Shown here piece by piece: positions 1-9,136 of a stretch of DNA of 64,000 bases. The notes under the pieces were generated by a model. It saw only the letters and a list, made by a program, of their open reading frames with translations, was not told the origin of the DNA and ran no database searches. A program made the position numbers and the translations under genes. Position 1 is the stretch's first letter, and each line of letters starts with the position of its first letter. Origin of the DNA: Bauldia sp. (lineage in GTDB: Bacteria > Pseudomonadota > Alphaproteobacteria > Rhizobiales > Kaistiaceae); NCBI GenBank assembly GCA_026126025.1, contig JAHCJZ010000002.1:62001-126000 (forward strand), in the 5' to 3' direction.

Positions 1-876
1 CAGCGCCTTGCGCGAAGCCGGCGTCAGCTCATGCGCGATGGCGACGATCTCGTTGGCGCGCCCCGACCGTTCCAGCGCCTCGATGACGCCGCGCGTTCCG
101 GCGCCGAGGCTGTAGACGCCCACGATGTCGGGGTGGCGCTCGAGAAGACCGGCAAGCGCGGCGGCGGTCGGGCCGGCCTCGTCCCGCCCTTCGACCGGCG
201 GCAGGATATCGAGGTCAGGGAAGGACGCCCGCAGGACCTGCTCGAAGCCCATGCGCCGCTCGACATGGTCGCGCAGCAGCAGCGAGCCGGCGACGATCGC
301 GACCCTGCCGGGCTTGCGGATGAAACGGCCGAGCAGCGTCCCCGCGGTGCGGCCGGCGGCGGTGTTGTCGATGCCGGCAAAGTGGAGGCGGCGCGAGGTC
401 GGCACGTCCGACACCAGCGTCACGACATGGATGCCGCGATCGGCAAGGTCGTTGATCGCCGCGCGCACCAGCGGCGCGTCGGTGGCAACCACGACCACGC
501 CCATCGTATCGGCCGGGTCGACCGCGCCGAGCGCCTCGACGAGCTTGGCGCCGTCGAAGGCGGGCACGACCTTCATGTCGACATGCACCCGACTGGAATC
601 GGGGTGCTGCGCGATCGACCGCACCTCGGCCTCGAGGCCGCGCATGAAGGTGCCGGGGCCGTCAGGCACGACGAAGGTGATCGGATAGGTGCGCTTGCGC
701 GCAAGATTGGTGGCGGCGAGGTCGCGCCGATAGTCGAGCCGGTCGATCGCGGATTCGACGCGCTGAACCGTCGCCGGCCGCACCCCGGCCCGCCCGTTCA
801 GGACGCGGTCGACCGTCGCCAGGCTCACGCCCGCTTCCTTCGCCAACTGGTGGATCGTCACCCTGCCCAAGCGCAC
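1..876 (-). CDS. LacI-family transcriptional regulator, 3' end missing
   Basis: The reverse strand reads as an open frame of 292 codons that runs off the left edge. It begins with a LacI-type helix-turn-helix (VTIHQLAKEAGVSLATVDRV, residues 6-25) and continues into a periplasmic-binding-protein-like effector domain (for example VVVVATDAPLVRAAIND and GIDNTAAGRTAGTLLGRF). I chose the GTG at 876; a second in-frame GTG at 861 directly precedes the HTH and sits at a better distance from the GGGGAGG around 877-883. By family it should bind a palindromic operator as a dimer and release it on binding a sugar-like ligand. The effector domain looks closer to the sugar-ABC-binding type than to classical LacI. 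Its targets probably lie left of the window. The family call is firm; ligand and targets are unknown. Confidence 0.9.
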   Translation of the reverse strand, partial: MRLGRVTIHQLAKEAGVSLATVDRVLNGRAGVRPATVQRVESAIDRLDYRRDLAATNLARKRTYPITFVVPDGPGTFMRGLEAEVRSIAQHPDSSRVHVDMKVVPAFDGAKLVEALGAVDPADTMGVVVVATDAPLVRAAINDLADRGIHVVTLVSDVPTSRRLHFAGIDNTAAGRTAGTLLGRFIRKPGRVAIVAGSLLLRDHVERRMGFEQVLRASFPDLDILPPVEGRDEAGPTAAALAGLLERHPDIVGVYSLGAGTRGVIEALERSGRANEIVAIAHELTPASRKAL

Positions 877-1195
877 CCCTCCCCCGCGGACTAAACACCG
901 GCGTGTGAGGTACGTCAATCAGAAGCACTCGCAGAATGGCTGGTAACGAGGACCAATGCTTGCGGGACTTGGCTGATAAATGTGCTGATTCAGCAGATTA
1001 TGTTGTGATGTGCGCACCTCATTCTGATGGCCTCAATGAGGTTAATGCGGCCCGGTCTCCCTCTTCCGTCATTCCGGCGAAGGCCGGAATCCAGCGCCAC
1101 ACGCTCTGATCTTCGTGTGGTCCTAGACCCCGGCCTTCGCCGGGGTGACGAGGGGTGAGTGTGAAGAGGTTGGTAGGCGAGCGCGCGGCTTGCGC
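877..1195. other. Intergenic region with REP-like hairpins
   Basis: This 319-base gap separates the partial LacI gene from an unknown gene on the same strand. It carries two strong hairpins (separate entry). I see no convincing open frame and no clear promoter consensus. The part before the repeat (about 930-1050) is less GC-rich than its surroundings and may hold the LacI gene's promoter. Confidence 0.6.
1071..1145. repeat. Paired REP-like palindromes
   Basis: Two perfect hairpins lie 37 bases apart: ATTCCGGC-GAAG-GCCGGAAT (1071-1090) and CCCCGGC-CTTC-GCCGGGG (1128-1145). Both contain the core CCGGC/GCCGG around GAAG or its complement CTTC, so they look like head-to-head copies of one short repeat. 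Fragments of the same sequence (CGTCACCCCGGCG) recur near 45091 and 48833. Such elements are common between genes in alphaproteobacteria and may stabilise or terminate transcripts. Confidence 0.75.
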
Positions 1196-1957
1196 TCAGG
1201 CCATCAGGCGCGCGGTGAGCGCCGCCGCCGCGGACTCAACGCCGAACTCGCGAAGCAGCTTGGTCAGGCGGACGCCCCAGCGGGCGATGCGGTCCGCGCT
1301 GGCGTAGGAGCCGTCGATCTCGCAGCGCATCGCCTGGACCACGTCCTCGATGACGAGGCGCTGGTCGATCGGCAATTGCCTGACCGCGTCGCATTCGACG
1401 AGCTGCGCGAGAGCGGCGCTCAGGCTGCCCTCGGCGGTGCGGAAGGGATGCTCTTCGGACGGCGTGGTCGTCGCCATGGCGGCAACGATCTTGTCCGTGA
1501 TGTCCGGTCTCAGGGCGACGATGCCGTCGATGCGGAACGCTTCGACCACGATGCCGTGAATCTCGGAGAAGCGCGAGCGCAGCTGTGCCAGCGCCTCTTC
1601 CTCGACCTCGACGGTCGACTGGCGGAGCGCGGCGCCGCCGGTCCGGGTGTGCACCCGGTTCTCGGTGATCTTGCCGGCAAGTTCGGCGGCCTTTTCCTGA
1701 AGCAGGAGAAGGCCTTCGGACCCGTTCTCGACGGCGTGAATCAAGCTGGCGATGCGCTCCAGGCCCTGGCGATACGCCGTCTCGGCGGCGACGTTCAGCA
1801 TCGTCGACAATTGCTCGTCGCCGACGCCGCCGGTCGAGACGACCCGGTCCTTCACTTCAAGGAAGGCTGACCGGAATGCCGTCAGGCAATCGGACTCCAG
1901 GCTTTGAAGTTTACGCTCGAGGATATCGCGCTTGTCCGTATCCACGGGTGACACCAC
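1196..1957 (-). CDS. Hypothetical helical protein
   Basis: About 253 residues of unrecognised family. The protein is acidic and apparently almost all helical, with heptad-like stretches (VEVEEEALAQLRSRFSEIHG) and no signal peptide or membrane segment. The frame has no ATG near its conserved-looking start; tandem GTG codons at 1957 and 1954, or a GTG at 1945 (VDTDKRDILERKL), are the likely starts. The frame stays open upstream to 2338, but that part lies over the downstream end of the FkbM/sulfotransferase gene in another frame and is not believed. The gene follows that gene on the same strand after about 100 bases, so it may be cotranscribed. No function is proposed. Confidence 0.6.
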   Translation of the reverse strand: MVSPVDTDKRDILERKLQSLESDCLTAFRSAFLEVKDRVVSTGGVGDEQLSTMLNVAAETAYRQGLERIASLIHAVENGSEGLLLLQEKAAELAGKITENRVHTRTGGAALRQSTVEVEEEALAQLRSRFSEIHGIVVEAFRIDGIVALRPDITDKIVAAMATTTPSEEHPFRTAEGSLSAALAQLVECDAVRQLPIDQRLVIEDVVQAMRCEIDGSYASADRIARWGVRLTKLLREFGVESAAAALTARLMA

Positions 1958-2055
1958 GCAACGACGCAACGCACGGCCCCCTCCCCAAGGAACACCGCCA
2001 TTGTGACGCAATAGGGGACCTTCCGCCGACGCTCCAGCGCCGGACGCAAGTGCGG

Positions 2056-3603
2056 TTAACGGGAACCGCGCTTGAGGAGGTCCGCTAGGCCGAACCGATC
2101 GATGGCACGCGCGGCATAGCGCTCCTCGCCCGGGGTCGGTTCGCGGCCGACCAGATCCGCCGACCGCGACGTCCAGGTCGGCCGGCCGATCGCCTCGTCC
2201 AGCGCTTCCGGCCCGGTCCGGGACGCACCGCGCAGGCCCGTCACCACGCGCTCGGCATCGGCACGAAGCGATCCATAATCGACATAGGCGACGTCGGTGC
2301 CCGCGAACTGCTGCGTGAAGACGAAGTACTGGCAGCACCAGATCGCGACGTATTTCTCGACCTGCGTCCCGGCCTCTTCAAGCAGCAGCCGAAACGGGCC
2401 GAGGAAGTCCTCGGCCAGCGCGTCCTGCTGCAACAGGACCAGCGGATCTCTCAGCCAGACCCACGCATCCATGGCGAGCTTGGACGACGCGACATCCAGT
2501 GGATGACGGACGAGGCAGACGACTTTCACCTGCGGGAATTGGTCGGAGATCGCGCGCGCCGACATCAGGCAGTGGATGTCCTTGACGAGCACGGCAGCCC
2601 GTCCGGCGTTCTCCGGGCCGGACCGCTGGTCGCGATAGAAGCCGCCGAACACCGCCTGGTAGAGCCCGAGATAAGCCTGGGGGACAGCTCCGCGGCGGAT
2701 GTAGCGCAGCAGAGGCTCGCCGCTGAGGACGGGATTGAACGCCGCGTGGGCGGGCTCGAAATATTCCGCGAACGCCCGGTCGTGATTGACGAGGCCGCTG
2801 AGCCAGGTCGACCCGCTTCGCCCGTCGCTGACGATCCAGATCGATTGCGGGGATTCCGGCTCTGTTTCCGGCTCGCCGTCGACATCCTCCATCGGCGCGG
2901 CCGACGGATCGCGGCGCGAGTAGAAGTCGCTCTCGCCGACGCGGCGCGCGGCGAAGGCGCTTTTGCGCAAGGCGTTGCGCACGGCAGCCTCGGAGCCCGG
3001 GCGGAACCGCTCATGCGTTTCGACGATCACGCACCGCGTCCTGTCGAGCCATGGGCCGGGCGTTTCGAACACCTCCTTCTCGGCGCCCTCGATATCGACC
3101 TTGAGGATGTCGATCGCATCGAGGTCGAAATCCCGCATGATGGTGTCGAGCGAGAAGCCGCGGACCGTCCCCTCCGGCGAGGCGAAGACGCGCGTTCCCC
3201 ACGCGCCGTCGAGGATCTGGAGTCCCAGCTTCGCTTCGGTCGGCCACAGCGCCCCTTCAATCAGCGTGACCTGCGGAAGGTGCGCGCAATTCTCCACCAG
3301 GAGGGCGAAGTTCGCGGGATCGGGCTCGATCGCGATGATCAGCGCATCGGGAAACCGAATGCGGAACCAGGCGACCGAGTACCCGACATTCGCGCCGGCA
3401 TCGACGATCACCCTGACGCCGTCGGGCAGGTGATGGCCGTATTCCCCTTCGATGAAGATCTTCTCGAAAACGATGGGATCGGTGTCGTGCAGCCGAACCT
3501 TGAGCGGCCTGGGGAGGCCGGGAACCGTCACATCGATGGCCGCAACCTTGTACGCGCCGGCGATCCGGGGCGGGATCTGCGTTCGTCCACCCCCGGAAGG
3601 CAT
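2056..3603 (-). CDS. FkbM-family methyltransferase fused to sulfotransferase
   Basis: A 515-residue two-domain protein. Residues about 20-230 form an FkbM-type SAM-dependent methyltransferase, with the SAM loop VIVDAGANVGYS at 65-76 and DILKVDIEGAEKEVF at 165-179. An acidic, proline-rich linker (about 232-253) leads to a sulfotransferase domain with the 5'-phosphosulfate loop SDGRSGSTWL (259-268) and a 3'-phosphate-binding segment VCLVRHPLDVASSK (362-375) for PAPS. It probably O-methylates and sulfates a glycan or lipid-linked sugar. The ATG at 3603 is preferred over the one at 3624 because AGGAG precedes it at 7 bases. It is divergent from the pyruvyltransferase gene, suggesting a shared promoter region and a common glycan pathway. 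The domains are clear; the substrate is not. Confidence 0.9.
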   Translation of the reverse strand: MPSGGGRTQIPPRIAGAYKVAAIDVTVPGLPRPLKVRLHDTDPIVFEKIFIEGEYGHHLPDGVRVIVDAGANVGYSVAWFRIRFPDALIIAIEPDPANFALLVENCAHLPQVTLIEGALWPTEAKLGLQILDGAWGTRVFASPEGTVRGFSLDTIMRDFDLDAIDILKVDIEGAEKEVFETPGPWLDRTRCVIVETHERFRPGSEAAVRNALRKSAFAARRVGESDFYSRRDPSAAPMEDVDGEPETEPESPQSIWIVSDGRSGSTWLSGLVNHDRAFAEYFEPAHAAFNPVLSGEPLLRYIRRGAVPQAYLGLYQAVFGGFYRDQRSGPENAGRAAVLVKDIHCLMSARAISDQFPQVKVVCLVRHPLDVASSKLAMDAWVWLRDPLVLLQQDALAEDFLGPFRLLLEEAGTQVEKYVAIWCCQYFVFTQQFAGTDVAYVDYGSLRADAERVVTGLRGASRTGPEALDEAIGRPTWTSRSADLVGREPTPGEERYAARAIDRFGLADLLKRGSR

Positions 3604-3823
3604 AAGGTTTCTCCTGCTGCGCATCGCCGGCCGAGGCTATGAAGCGCTCGGCGACGGTCGGGGTTGTATCATGGGCGGGCGTTCCGCGGTCGGCGGAACC
3701 GCACCGTTGCACCGTCCGATGGAGGCGGGTTCACATTCTCCAAAGCATGGTGGTCCGGCGCGCTGTCGATGACGCATATTTATGCTAGGTCGCAAGGATG
3801 TTCGGGAGCGGCGGCGGGCCAGC

Positions 3824-4675
3824 ATGAATCCTGGCGAGATGTGCAATACTGAGCTGATCGACCTGCTGCGCTCCCTGCGCGGGCGACGGGTCCGGTTCTT
3901 CGCCAATCGCGGCAACGCGGGCGACGGCGTGATCGCCGCGGCGACCTATCAGCTGTTCCGGAAGCATCGCATCGATTTCGAGCCGATAGAATTCGGCGCG
4001 GCGCTCGACGGCGAGGTCCTGGCGCTGGGCGGCGGCGGCAACCTCGTGCCCCTCTACAACATGATCCGCAAGACGCTTCTCGCTTACGCCAACCGCGCCG
4101 AGATGATGATCCTCATGCCGCACACGATACGCGGCCACGAAGACCTTCTTGCCGGCCTCGGCGACCACGTCCACGTCTTCTGCCGCGATGCGGTGAGCTA
4201 CGTCCACGTGCTCGATCACGCGCCGAAAGCGCATGTCTATCTCGGCCACGATGTGGCCCTCCACCTCGATGCCGCAGCGATCCGCAACAGTCCGCACGTC
4301 GCGGAGTGGGAGGCGGTGTATCTGCAAAGGACGGGATCGCGACACTACGGACCCACGCCGGTTTTCGGCCGGAACGATCCCGAGCGGAAGGTGGCGCTGC
4401 CGCCGGGAACCGACATCTCGTCGCTCTACCTCTTTGGCGAGCAGCCCGGTCAGGCTGAGCTGAGCACCTATTGCCTGATGCGCGCGATCGAGAACGCGGC
4501 GCTCGTCACGACGGACCGCCTGCATGTCGCGATCCTCGCGGGTCTCATGGGCAAGGAGACCCGGCTCCATGACAATTCCTATGGCAAGAACCGCGCGGTC
4601 TATCTTCACAGCATCCGGCGGTTTCTGCCCAGCGTTACCTTTGTCGATACCGCCGCGACACGCTCGGCGGCGTGA
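3824..4675 (+). CDS. Polysaccharide pyruvyltransferase family protein
   Basis: A 283-residue protein of the polysaccharide pyruvyltransferase family, which adds a pyruvate ketal from phosphoenolpyruvate to sugars of surface polysaccharides. Family marks seen here are NRGNAGDGVIAAATYQLF (28-45), a glycine-rich LALGGGGNLVPLY (66-78) and the C-terminal TTDRLHVAILAGLMGK followed by DNSYGKNRAVY. The frame opens at 3782; I chose the ATG at 3824, with an ATG at 3839 also possible, as none has a strong ribosome-binding site. It is the first gene of a plus-strand group with two glycosyltransferases. Its product would add acidic groups to the same glycan that the divergent FkbM/sulfotransferase modifies. 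Confidence 0.85.
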   Translation: MNPGEMCNTELIDLLRSLRGRRVRFFANRGNAGDGVIAAATYQLFRKHRIDFEPIEFGAALDGEVLALGGGGNLVPLYNMIRKTLLAYANRAEMMILMPHTIRGHEDLLAGLGDHVHVFCRDAVSYVHVLDHAPKAHVYLGHDVALHLDAAAIRNSPHVAEWEAVYLQRTGSRHYGPTPVFGRNDPERKVALPPGTDISSLYLFGEQPGQAELSTYCLMRAIENAALVTTDRLHVAILAGLMGKETRLHDNSYGKNRAVYLHSIRRFLPSVTFVDTAATRSAA

Positions 4676-4760
4676 TCGCGAGCGCGGCCGAGAACCCGAC
4701 AGCCTCCACACCGATGTCGCAACGTCCGCGATCGGCCGGACGCAAGAGCTTGGGACGTAA

Positions 4761-7700
4761 GTGCAAGTCTTCTTCACGATCGCCTCGGCCAACTACCTTG
4801 CCTCGGTTCGAACGCTCATGCAGTCGCTGCGCAAGGCGTATCCCGACGCCCCGCGCTATCTGTTCGCCGTCGAACCATACGCTCCGACGATGCGGTCGGA
4901 CGAGGCGGAGGTGGTCGCCGCGTCGGACATCGGCATCCCCGATTTCAGCCGGCGGGCGTTCGGCTATTCGGTGCTGGAGTTCAACACCGCGGTGAAGCCC
5001 TGGTGCTTCACCTGGCTCGCGCAGAAATACCCCAAGGCGCGGATTACCTATTTCGACCCCGACATCATGGTGTTCCGCAAGCTCAGCCATGTCGACCGGG
5101 CGCTCGCCGACGGCGCGGCGATGGTGCTGACGCCGCACATCACCGAACCGCTCGATTCGGGCTTCACGCCCGACGACCTGTCGATCCTCAAATCCGGCAC
5201 CTACAATCTCGGCTTCCTGGCGCTGCGTGCCGATGCGCGAGGGATACCCGCCTTTCTCAAATGGTGGGCCGACAAGCTCCGCTACGACGCCGTCGTCGAC
5301 ATCGCGGCGAACAAGTTCACCGACCAGCGGTGGATGGATCTTGCCCCGTCCTTCGTCGCGGCGGTCAACGTGCTGCGCCATCCCGGCTACAACGTCGCCT
5401 ACTGGAACCTGCCGCACCGGCCGGTGTCCCGGGCGAAACAGACGCGGGAGTGGCTGGCGGCGGGCAAGCCGCTGCATTTCTTTCACTTCTCTGGCTATGA
5501 CCCGGACAAGCCGGAGGTATTGTCGAAGCATCAGGATCGGCTGTCGCTCGCCACCGGCAGCAGCCAGCTCCGGTCGCTCTTCGAGAGCTACCGGAAGGCC
5601 TTGGTCAGGAACGGCTGGGAGCACCACTCCACCACCGAATACGGGTTCTCGCGCTTCGCGCCCGGCCGCCGCATCCACGCCCGGATGCGGCGCATCCTCC
5701 TGACAGCCGACCGCAGCGCGGCCGACGGCACGCCGGCGGACCCGTTCGCCGGCAACGGCGATTGGTTCGACGAGCGCGATCCGGCCATCGCCGACGAGCC
5801 GGGCTTGACGCGGATCGCGCGGGCGACCTGGGAGAGCCGCGCCGATCTCAGGAACGCGTTCCACATCGCCGACCCGACCGGTCGTCGCCGGTTCATCGAA
5901 TGGTTCCGCCAGCGCAGCCCAATCGAGGAGGGAACCGATGCGCTCAGCATCGACGCCGCCGATCGGCTGCTCGGAGCCACGCAGCCTGACGTCCCGGCGC
6001 GACCGGCAACGCGGGAGTGGCTACGGCCGATCCGGGGCTGGCTGAACGAACCCTATCCCGGGCCGGCGCGCGAGGCGCGCGACTATCTTGCCGAAACGCG
6101 GCTGTTCCCCGCCGAGGGCCGGGACATCCCGATCTCGCGCGGCATGCTGCTCTTCCTCGACGCCCGCGACGATCTCGTGGAGGCCTTCGTCGACGAGAAG
6201 GGCATCCGCGCGGAGGCCTATGTCACCTGGGTTCTGTCGACCGGTCTTGGGGAGGGCCTTCATCCGGCCTGGCTGCCGGAGACGCTTTTCGTCTGGCTCA
6301 CGACGGAGGCCAGCGATGACATCTGCCCCCTGTTCCGCCTCCTTGCCAATTGCCTCCTCGACCAGCCGTTTCAGGGCTTTCACAATACGATGCCCGCCAC
6401 GGCCCTCAGATGGCTCGTGGCAACACGCGGGCGGGCGATGGCAGAGCGGCTTGCCCTCCCCCGGGCGCTGATCGAGATGGCATTCGATCGGCCTGCCTCC
6501 TTCTCGGTCGAGAGCGGCGCCGACGATCCGCCGCTGCCTTGGTTCTTCGAGGCCGTTCGCGAACAGCGCCCCGACGTCGCCGCCACCTACGACATCTCGC
6601 AGGTGGACGGGCGGCGGCGCCTCGTCCTCTGGTATCTCCTCTACGGGGCGCGCGAGTTCGGAACGGGGATTGCCGAGCTCGGCCGTCCGCTTCAGGCCTG
6701 GCTCGATTTTGCGCCGACGCCCGAGCAGCTTCCGAACGGCGCGGATCTGCTTGCCGCCGCGGAAGGCTTGACGCGCGGCACCGAGGGCACGCCGGGTCTG
6801 GCCGCGCGGCGCCTCGAAACCTGGTTTGCCGCCATCGGCTACACCAGGGTGAGGGGATCTGCCTTCGAAGACTGGCTGAGCCTCGACAGCGAAGCCGCCG
6901 CGGCAGCCGAGGCCAGGCCCGCCAACGCGTATGGGCCACTGGTGCTGATCGGGCTCGTCGGCTCGCCGTCCGGCCGCGGCGAAGACCTCCGCATGACCTC
7001 CGCGGCCCTCGACGCCGCCGGGGTGGCGCATGACGTGGCCGATCTCGATTCGCTCCAGAAGGACGGTGCGAAGACGCGATGCGTCATCGTTCACCTCAAT
7101 GCCGACACGGCGATGCGCGACTATCATGCGCTCGATGACGGCTTCCCGAACGCCTACCGCATCGGCTACTGGGCCTGGGAGCTCTCGCGGTTTCCGACCA
7201 AATGGCTGGGCGCCTTCGCGGTCTATGACGAGATCTGGTGCTCGACCCGGTTCGCGTTCGATGCCGTCCGCGCCGCGACCGACCGGCCGGTGCGCCTGAT
7301 GCCGATGGCGGTGCAATTGGCCGAGATCGCCCCGCGGCGCGACCGCAAGGCCTTCGGCATTCCCGCCTCGGCTTACACCTTCCTCTATACCTTCGATCTG
7401 AGTTCCTATGTCGAGCGCAAGAACCCGACAGCGGCCATCCGGGCGTTCATCGCGGCCTTCCCGCGGTCGCGGCAGGATATCCGCCTCGTCCTCAAGGCAT
7501 CCAACGCGGAGCACTATCCGGACGCCTGGAACCGACTGGTCGAGGCCACCGCGGGCGACCCCAGGATCGATCTTCGCAACGCGACCTATTCGCGCGAAGC
7601 CCTCACGCGCCTTCTCAACAGCATCGACTGCTACGTATCGCCCCACCGCTCGGAAGGCTTCGGCAGGGGCCCGGCGGAGGCCATGCTGCTCGGCAAGCCG

Positions 7701-8003
7701 GTGATCGTGACGGGCTATTCGGGGAACATGGACTTCTGCTCGGAACGGAACAGCCTCCTCGTCGACTACGAGCTGGTCGAGGTCGGCAAGGGACAGTATG
7801 TCGACTGGGAGGAACAGGTGTGGGCCGAGGTCGACGTGGCGCACCTCGCTCGGCTGATGGCCTGGGCCGCCGACAACCCGGCCAAGGCCGCGGCGATCGG
7901 CGCCGTGGCGCGGAAGGAGGCTATGGCAGCCTTCGACAAGCGGGCGGCGGGGGCAAGGATACTCGACCGCATCGCCGCATTGGGTGCAGTATCGCCCGCC
8001 TAG
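4761..8003 (+). CDS. Large two-headed glycosyltransferase
   Basis: A 1080-residue protein with two catalytic domains. The N-terminal part (about 1-280) looks like a GT-A nucleotide-sugar transferase (VFFTIASANYLASVRTLMQS) with an acidic metal motif in YFDPDIMVF. The C-terminal part (about 735-1075) is a GT-B, GT4-like domain with SPHRSEGFGRGPAEAMLLGK and GYSGNMDFCSE, which contain the usual nucleotide-sugar-binding Glu. Between them lie about 400 residues with two similar Trp- and Arg-rich modules (around GRRRFIEWFRQRS and GRRRLVLWYLLYG), perhaps a scaffold or acceptor-binding region. The start is a GTG 85 bases after the pyruvyltransferase stop. No signal peptide or membrane segment is evident, so it probably works at the inner face of the membrane. 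Such fused enzymes often build a repeat unit by adding two sugars; donor sugars cannot be told. Confidence 0.85.
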   Translation: MQVFFTIASANYLASVRTLMQSLRKAYPDAPRYLFAVEPYAPTMRSDEAEVVAASDIGIPDFSRRAFGYSVLEFNTAVKPWCFTWLAQKYPKARITYFDPDIMVFRKLSHVDRALADGAAMVLTPHITEPLDSGFTPDDLSILKSGTYNLGFLALRADARGIPAFLKWWADKLRYDAVVDIAANKFTDQRWMDLAPSFVAAVNVLRHPGYNVAYWNLPHRPVSRAKQTREWLAAGKPLHFFHFSGYDPDKPEVLSKHQDRLSLATGSSQLRSLFESYRKALVRNGWEHHSTTEYGFSRFAPGRRIHARMRRILLTADRSAADGTPADPFAGNGDWFDERDPAIADEPGLTRIARATWESRADLRNAFHIADPTGRRRFIEWFRQRSPIEEGTDALSIDAADRLLGATQPDVPARPATREWLRPIRGWLNEPYPGPAREARDYLAETRLFPAEGRDIPISRGMLLFLDARDDLVEAFVDEKGIRAEAYVTWVLSTGLGEGLHPAWLPETLFVWLTTEASDDICPLFRLLANCLLDQPFQGFHNTMPATALRWLVATRGRAMAERLALPRALIEMAFDRPASFSVESGADDPPLPWFFEAVREQRPDVAATYDISQVDGRRRLVLWYLLYGAREFGTGIAELGRPLQAWLDFAPTPEQLPNGADLLAAAEGLTRGTEGTPGLAARRLETWFAAIGYTRVRGSAFEDWLSLDSEAAAAAEARPANAYGPLVLIGLVGSPSGRGEDLRMTSAALDAAGVAHDVADLDSLQKDGAKTRCVIVHLNADTAMRDYHALDDGFPNAYRIGYWAWELSRFPTKWLGAFAVYDEIWCSTRFAFDAVRAATDRPVRLMPMAVQLAEIAPRRDRKAFGIPASAYTFLYTFDLSSYVERKNPTAAIRAFIAAFPRSRQDIRLVLKASNAEHYPDAWNRLVEATAGDPRIDLRNATYSREALTRLLNSIDCYVSPHRSEGFGRGPAEAMLLGKPVIVTGYSGNMDFCSERNSLLVDYELVEVGKGQYVDWEEQVWAEVDVAHLARLMAWAADNPAKAAAIGAVARKEAMAAFDKRAAGARILDRIAALGAVSPA

Positions 8004-8110
8004 TCCGGCGCGCCGGCGAGGCGGCCGAAGCGCGGGGTCTCGTCGGACGGGGACTGAGGCAGCCGCGGCCTGTGTATCGGGGTCAGTGCTTGGGGGGATG
8101 ATTGGCTCGC

Positions 8111-9124
8111 ATGCTCTACGTCGTCACCGGCGTTGCTTCGTCGGCCGACGACATCTTCGGTGACCTCGCGTTCCAGCTGGGAAGCGACTCCAGCCAGTTC
8201 CTCTTCTGGATCGACTTCAAGGATCCGTCGCTGGTGGGCCATCTCCGTCACGCGGTCCTCGGGACGCGATCGGTGGTGTGCATCGCGCCGAGCGCGGTCT
8301 GGGGCGGCTCCAGCGTAGCGCGATCCATGATCGCCGCGCTCGGCTATGCGGTCGAGAAGATGAGCGGCTGGGACCATCTGATGTTCCTGTCGATGGCGGA
8401 CATTCCGCTGGTTCCCACGCACGAGCTCGAAGACTGGGTCGATGCAACGCGGTCGGTCGACTTCCTCGGCCATCGCTGGAACAACTGGTCCAACGAAGCA
8501 TACAAGCCGGGCCACCACATCATCGGCGAGCCGTTCGAGACCTACGAATACCGGCTTGTCTCGCCGCGACCGGGCGTCAACGTCATGGTCGCGCATGAAG
8601 TGGCCGGCAAGTTCACGGATCCACTGATCCGCGAATTGCGCCTCTGCAACGAGCTGTTCGAACGATACTCGGTGACGTGCACCGACGAGATCGGCACCGA
8701 CCGCATCTACATCTATCCGCTGTCGCCCCACGTGGCGGCACTTCGCGACGACTTCGTGGCGCGGTTCGGCTGGCTCGCGGGGCGGATGTGGGTGCGGCTG
8801 TCGCGCCGCGCGGTCGAATCGCTGCTGTCGCTGCCGATCAGCGCCTTCCTCAACGAGGTGTTCGCCACGGTGCTGATCGCGGATGAATGCCTGTTCCAGA
8901 CCGCGATGCTGGTTCTCGAGAAGACCGGCAGCGGTCCGCTCGAGATCGCGTGGACCGGCTATCATTTCAACGACGGCACGGTGATCGACGTCCATCCCGG
9001 CAATTTCCGCGGCATTCTGGCCGCGCGACGACCGCATGATTTCTTCGTCCGCAAGCGGCGGCGCGGCGATCGCGAGCTGCCGGCGATGGTGAACGAGCTG
9101 GTCGGCCGGCGCGCGGCGGGATAG
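8111..9124 (+). CDS. GT14-like (core-2/I-branching) glycosyltransferase
   Basis: A 337-residue protein resembling the beta-1,6-N-acetylglucosaminyltransferase-like (core-2/I-branching) family. The best match is the block SSVARSMIAALGYAV followed by WDHLMFLSMADIPLVP, where the family usually has an LSGsDyPl motif. The second half (SFLNEVFATVLIADECLF) resembles the usual acceptor and base region. I chose the ATG at 8111; a TTG at 8102 is in frame and nearer to the GGGGGG at 8093-8098. It follows the large glycosyltransferase by about 100 bases on the same strand and closes the glycan cluster. It would transfer a sugar from a UDP donor to a branch point or cap; linkage is unknown. Confidence 0.75.
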   Translation: MLYVVTGVASSADDIFGDLAFQLGSDSSQFLFWIDFKDPSLVGHLRHAVLGTRSVVCIAPSAVWGGSSVARSMIAALGYAVEKMSGWDHLMFLSMADIPLVPTHELEDWVDATRSVDFLGHRWNNWSNEAYKPGHHIIGEPFETYEYRLVSPRPGVNVMVAHEVAGKFTDPLIRELRLCNELFERYSVTCTDEIGTDRIYIYPLSPHVAALRDDFVARFGWLAGRMWVRLSRRAVESLLSLPISAFLNEVFATVLIADECLFQTAMLVLEKTGSGPLEIAWTGYHFNDGTVIDVHPGNFRGILAARRPHDFFVRKRRRGDRELPAMVNELVGRRAAG

Positions 9125-9136
9125 CCGTCCGCGACC

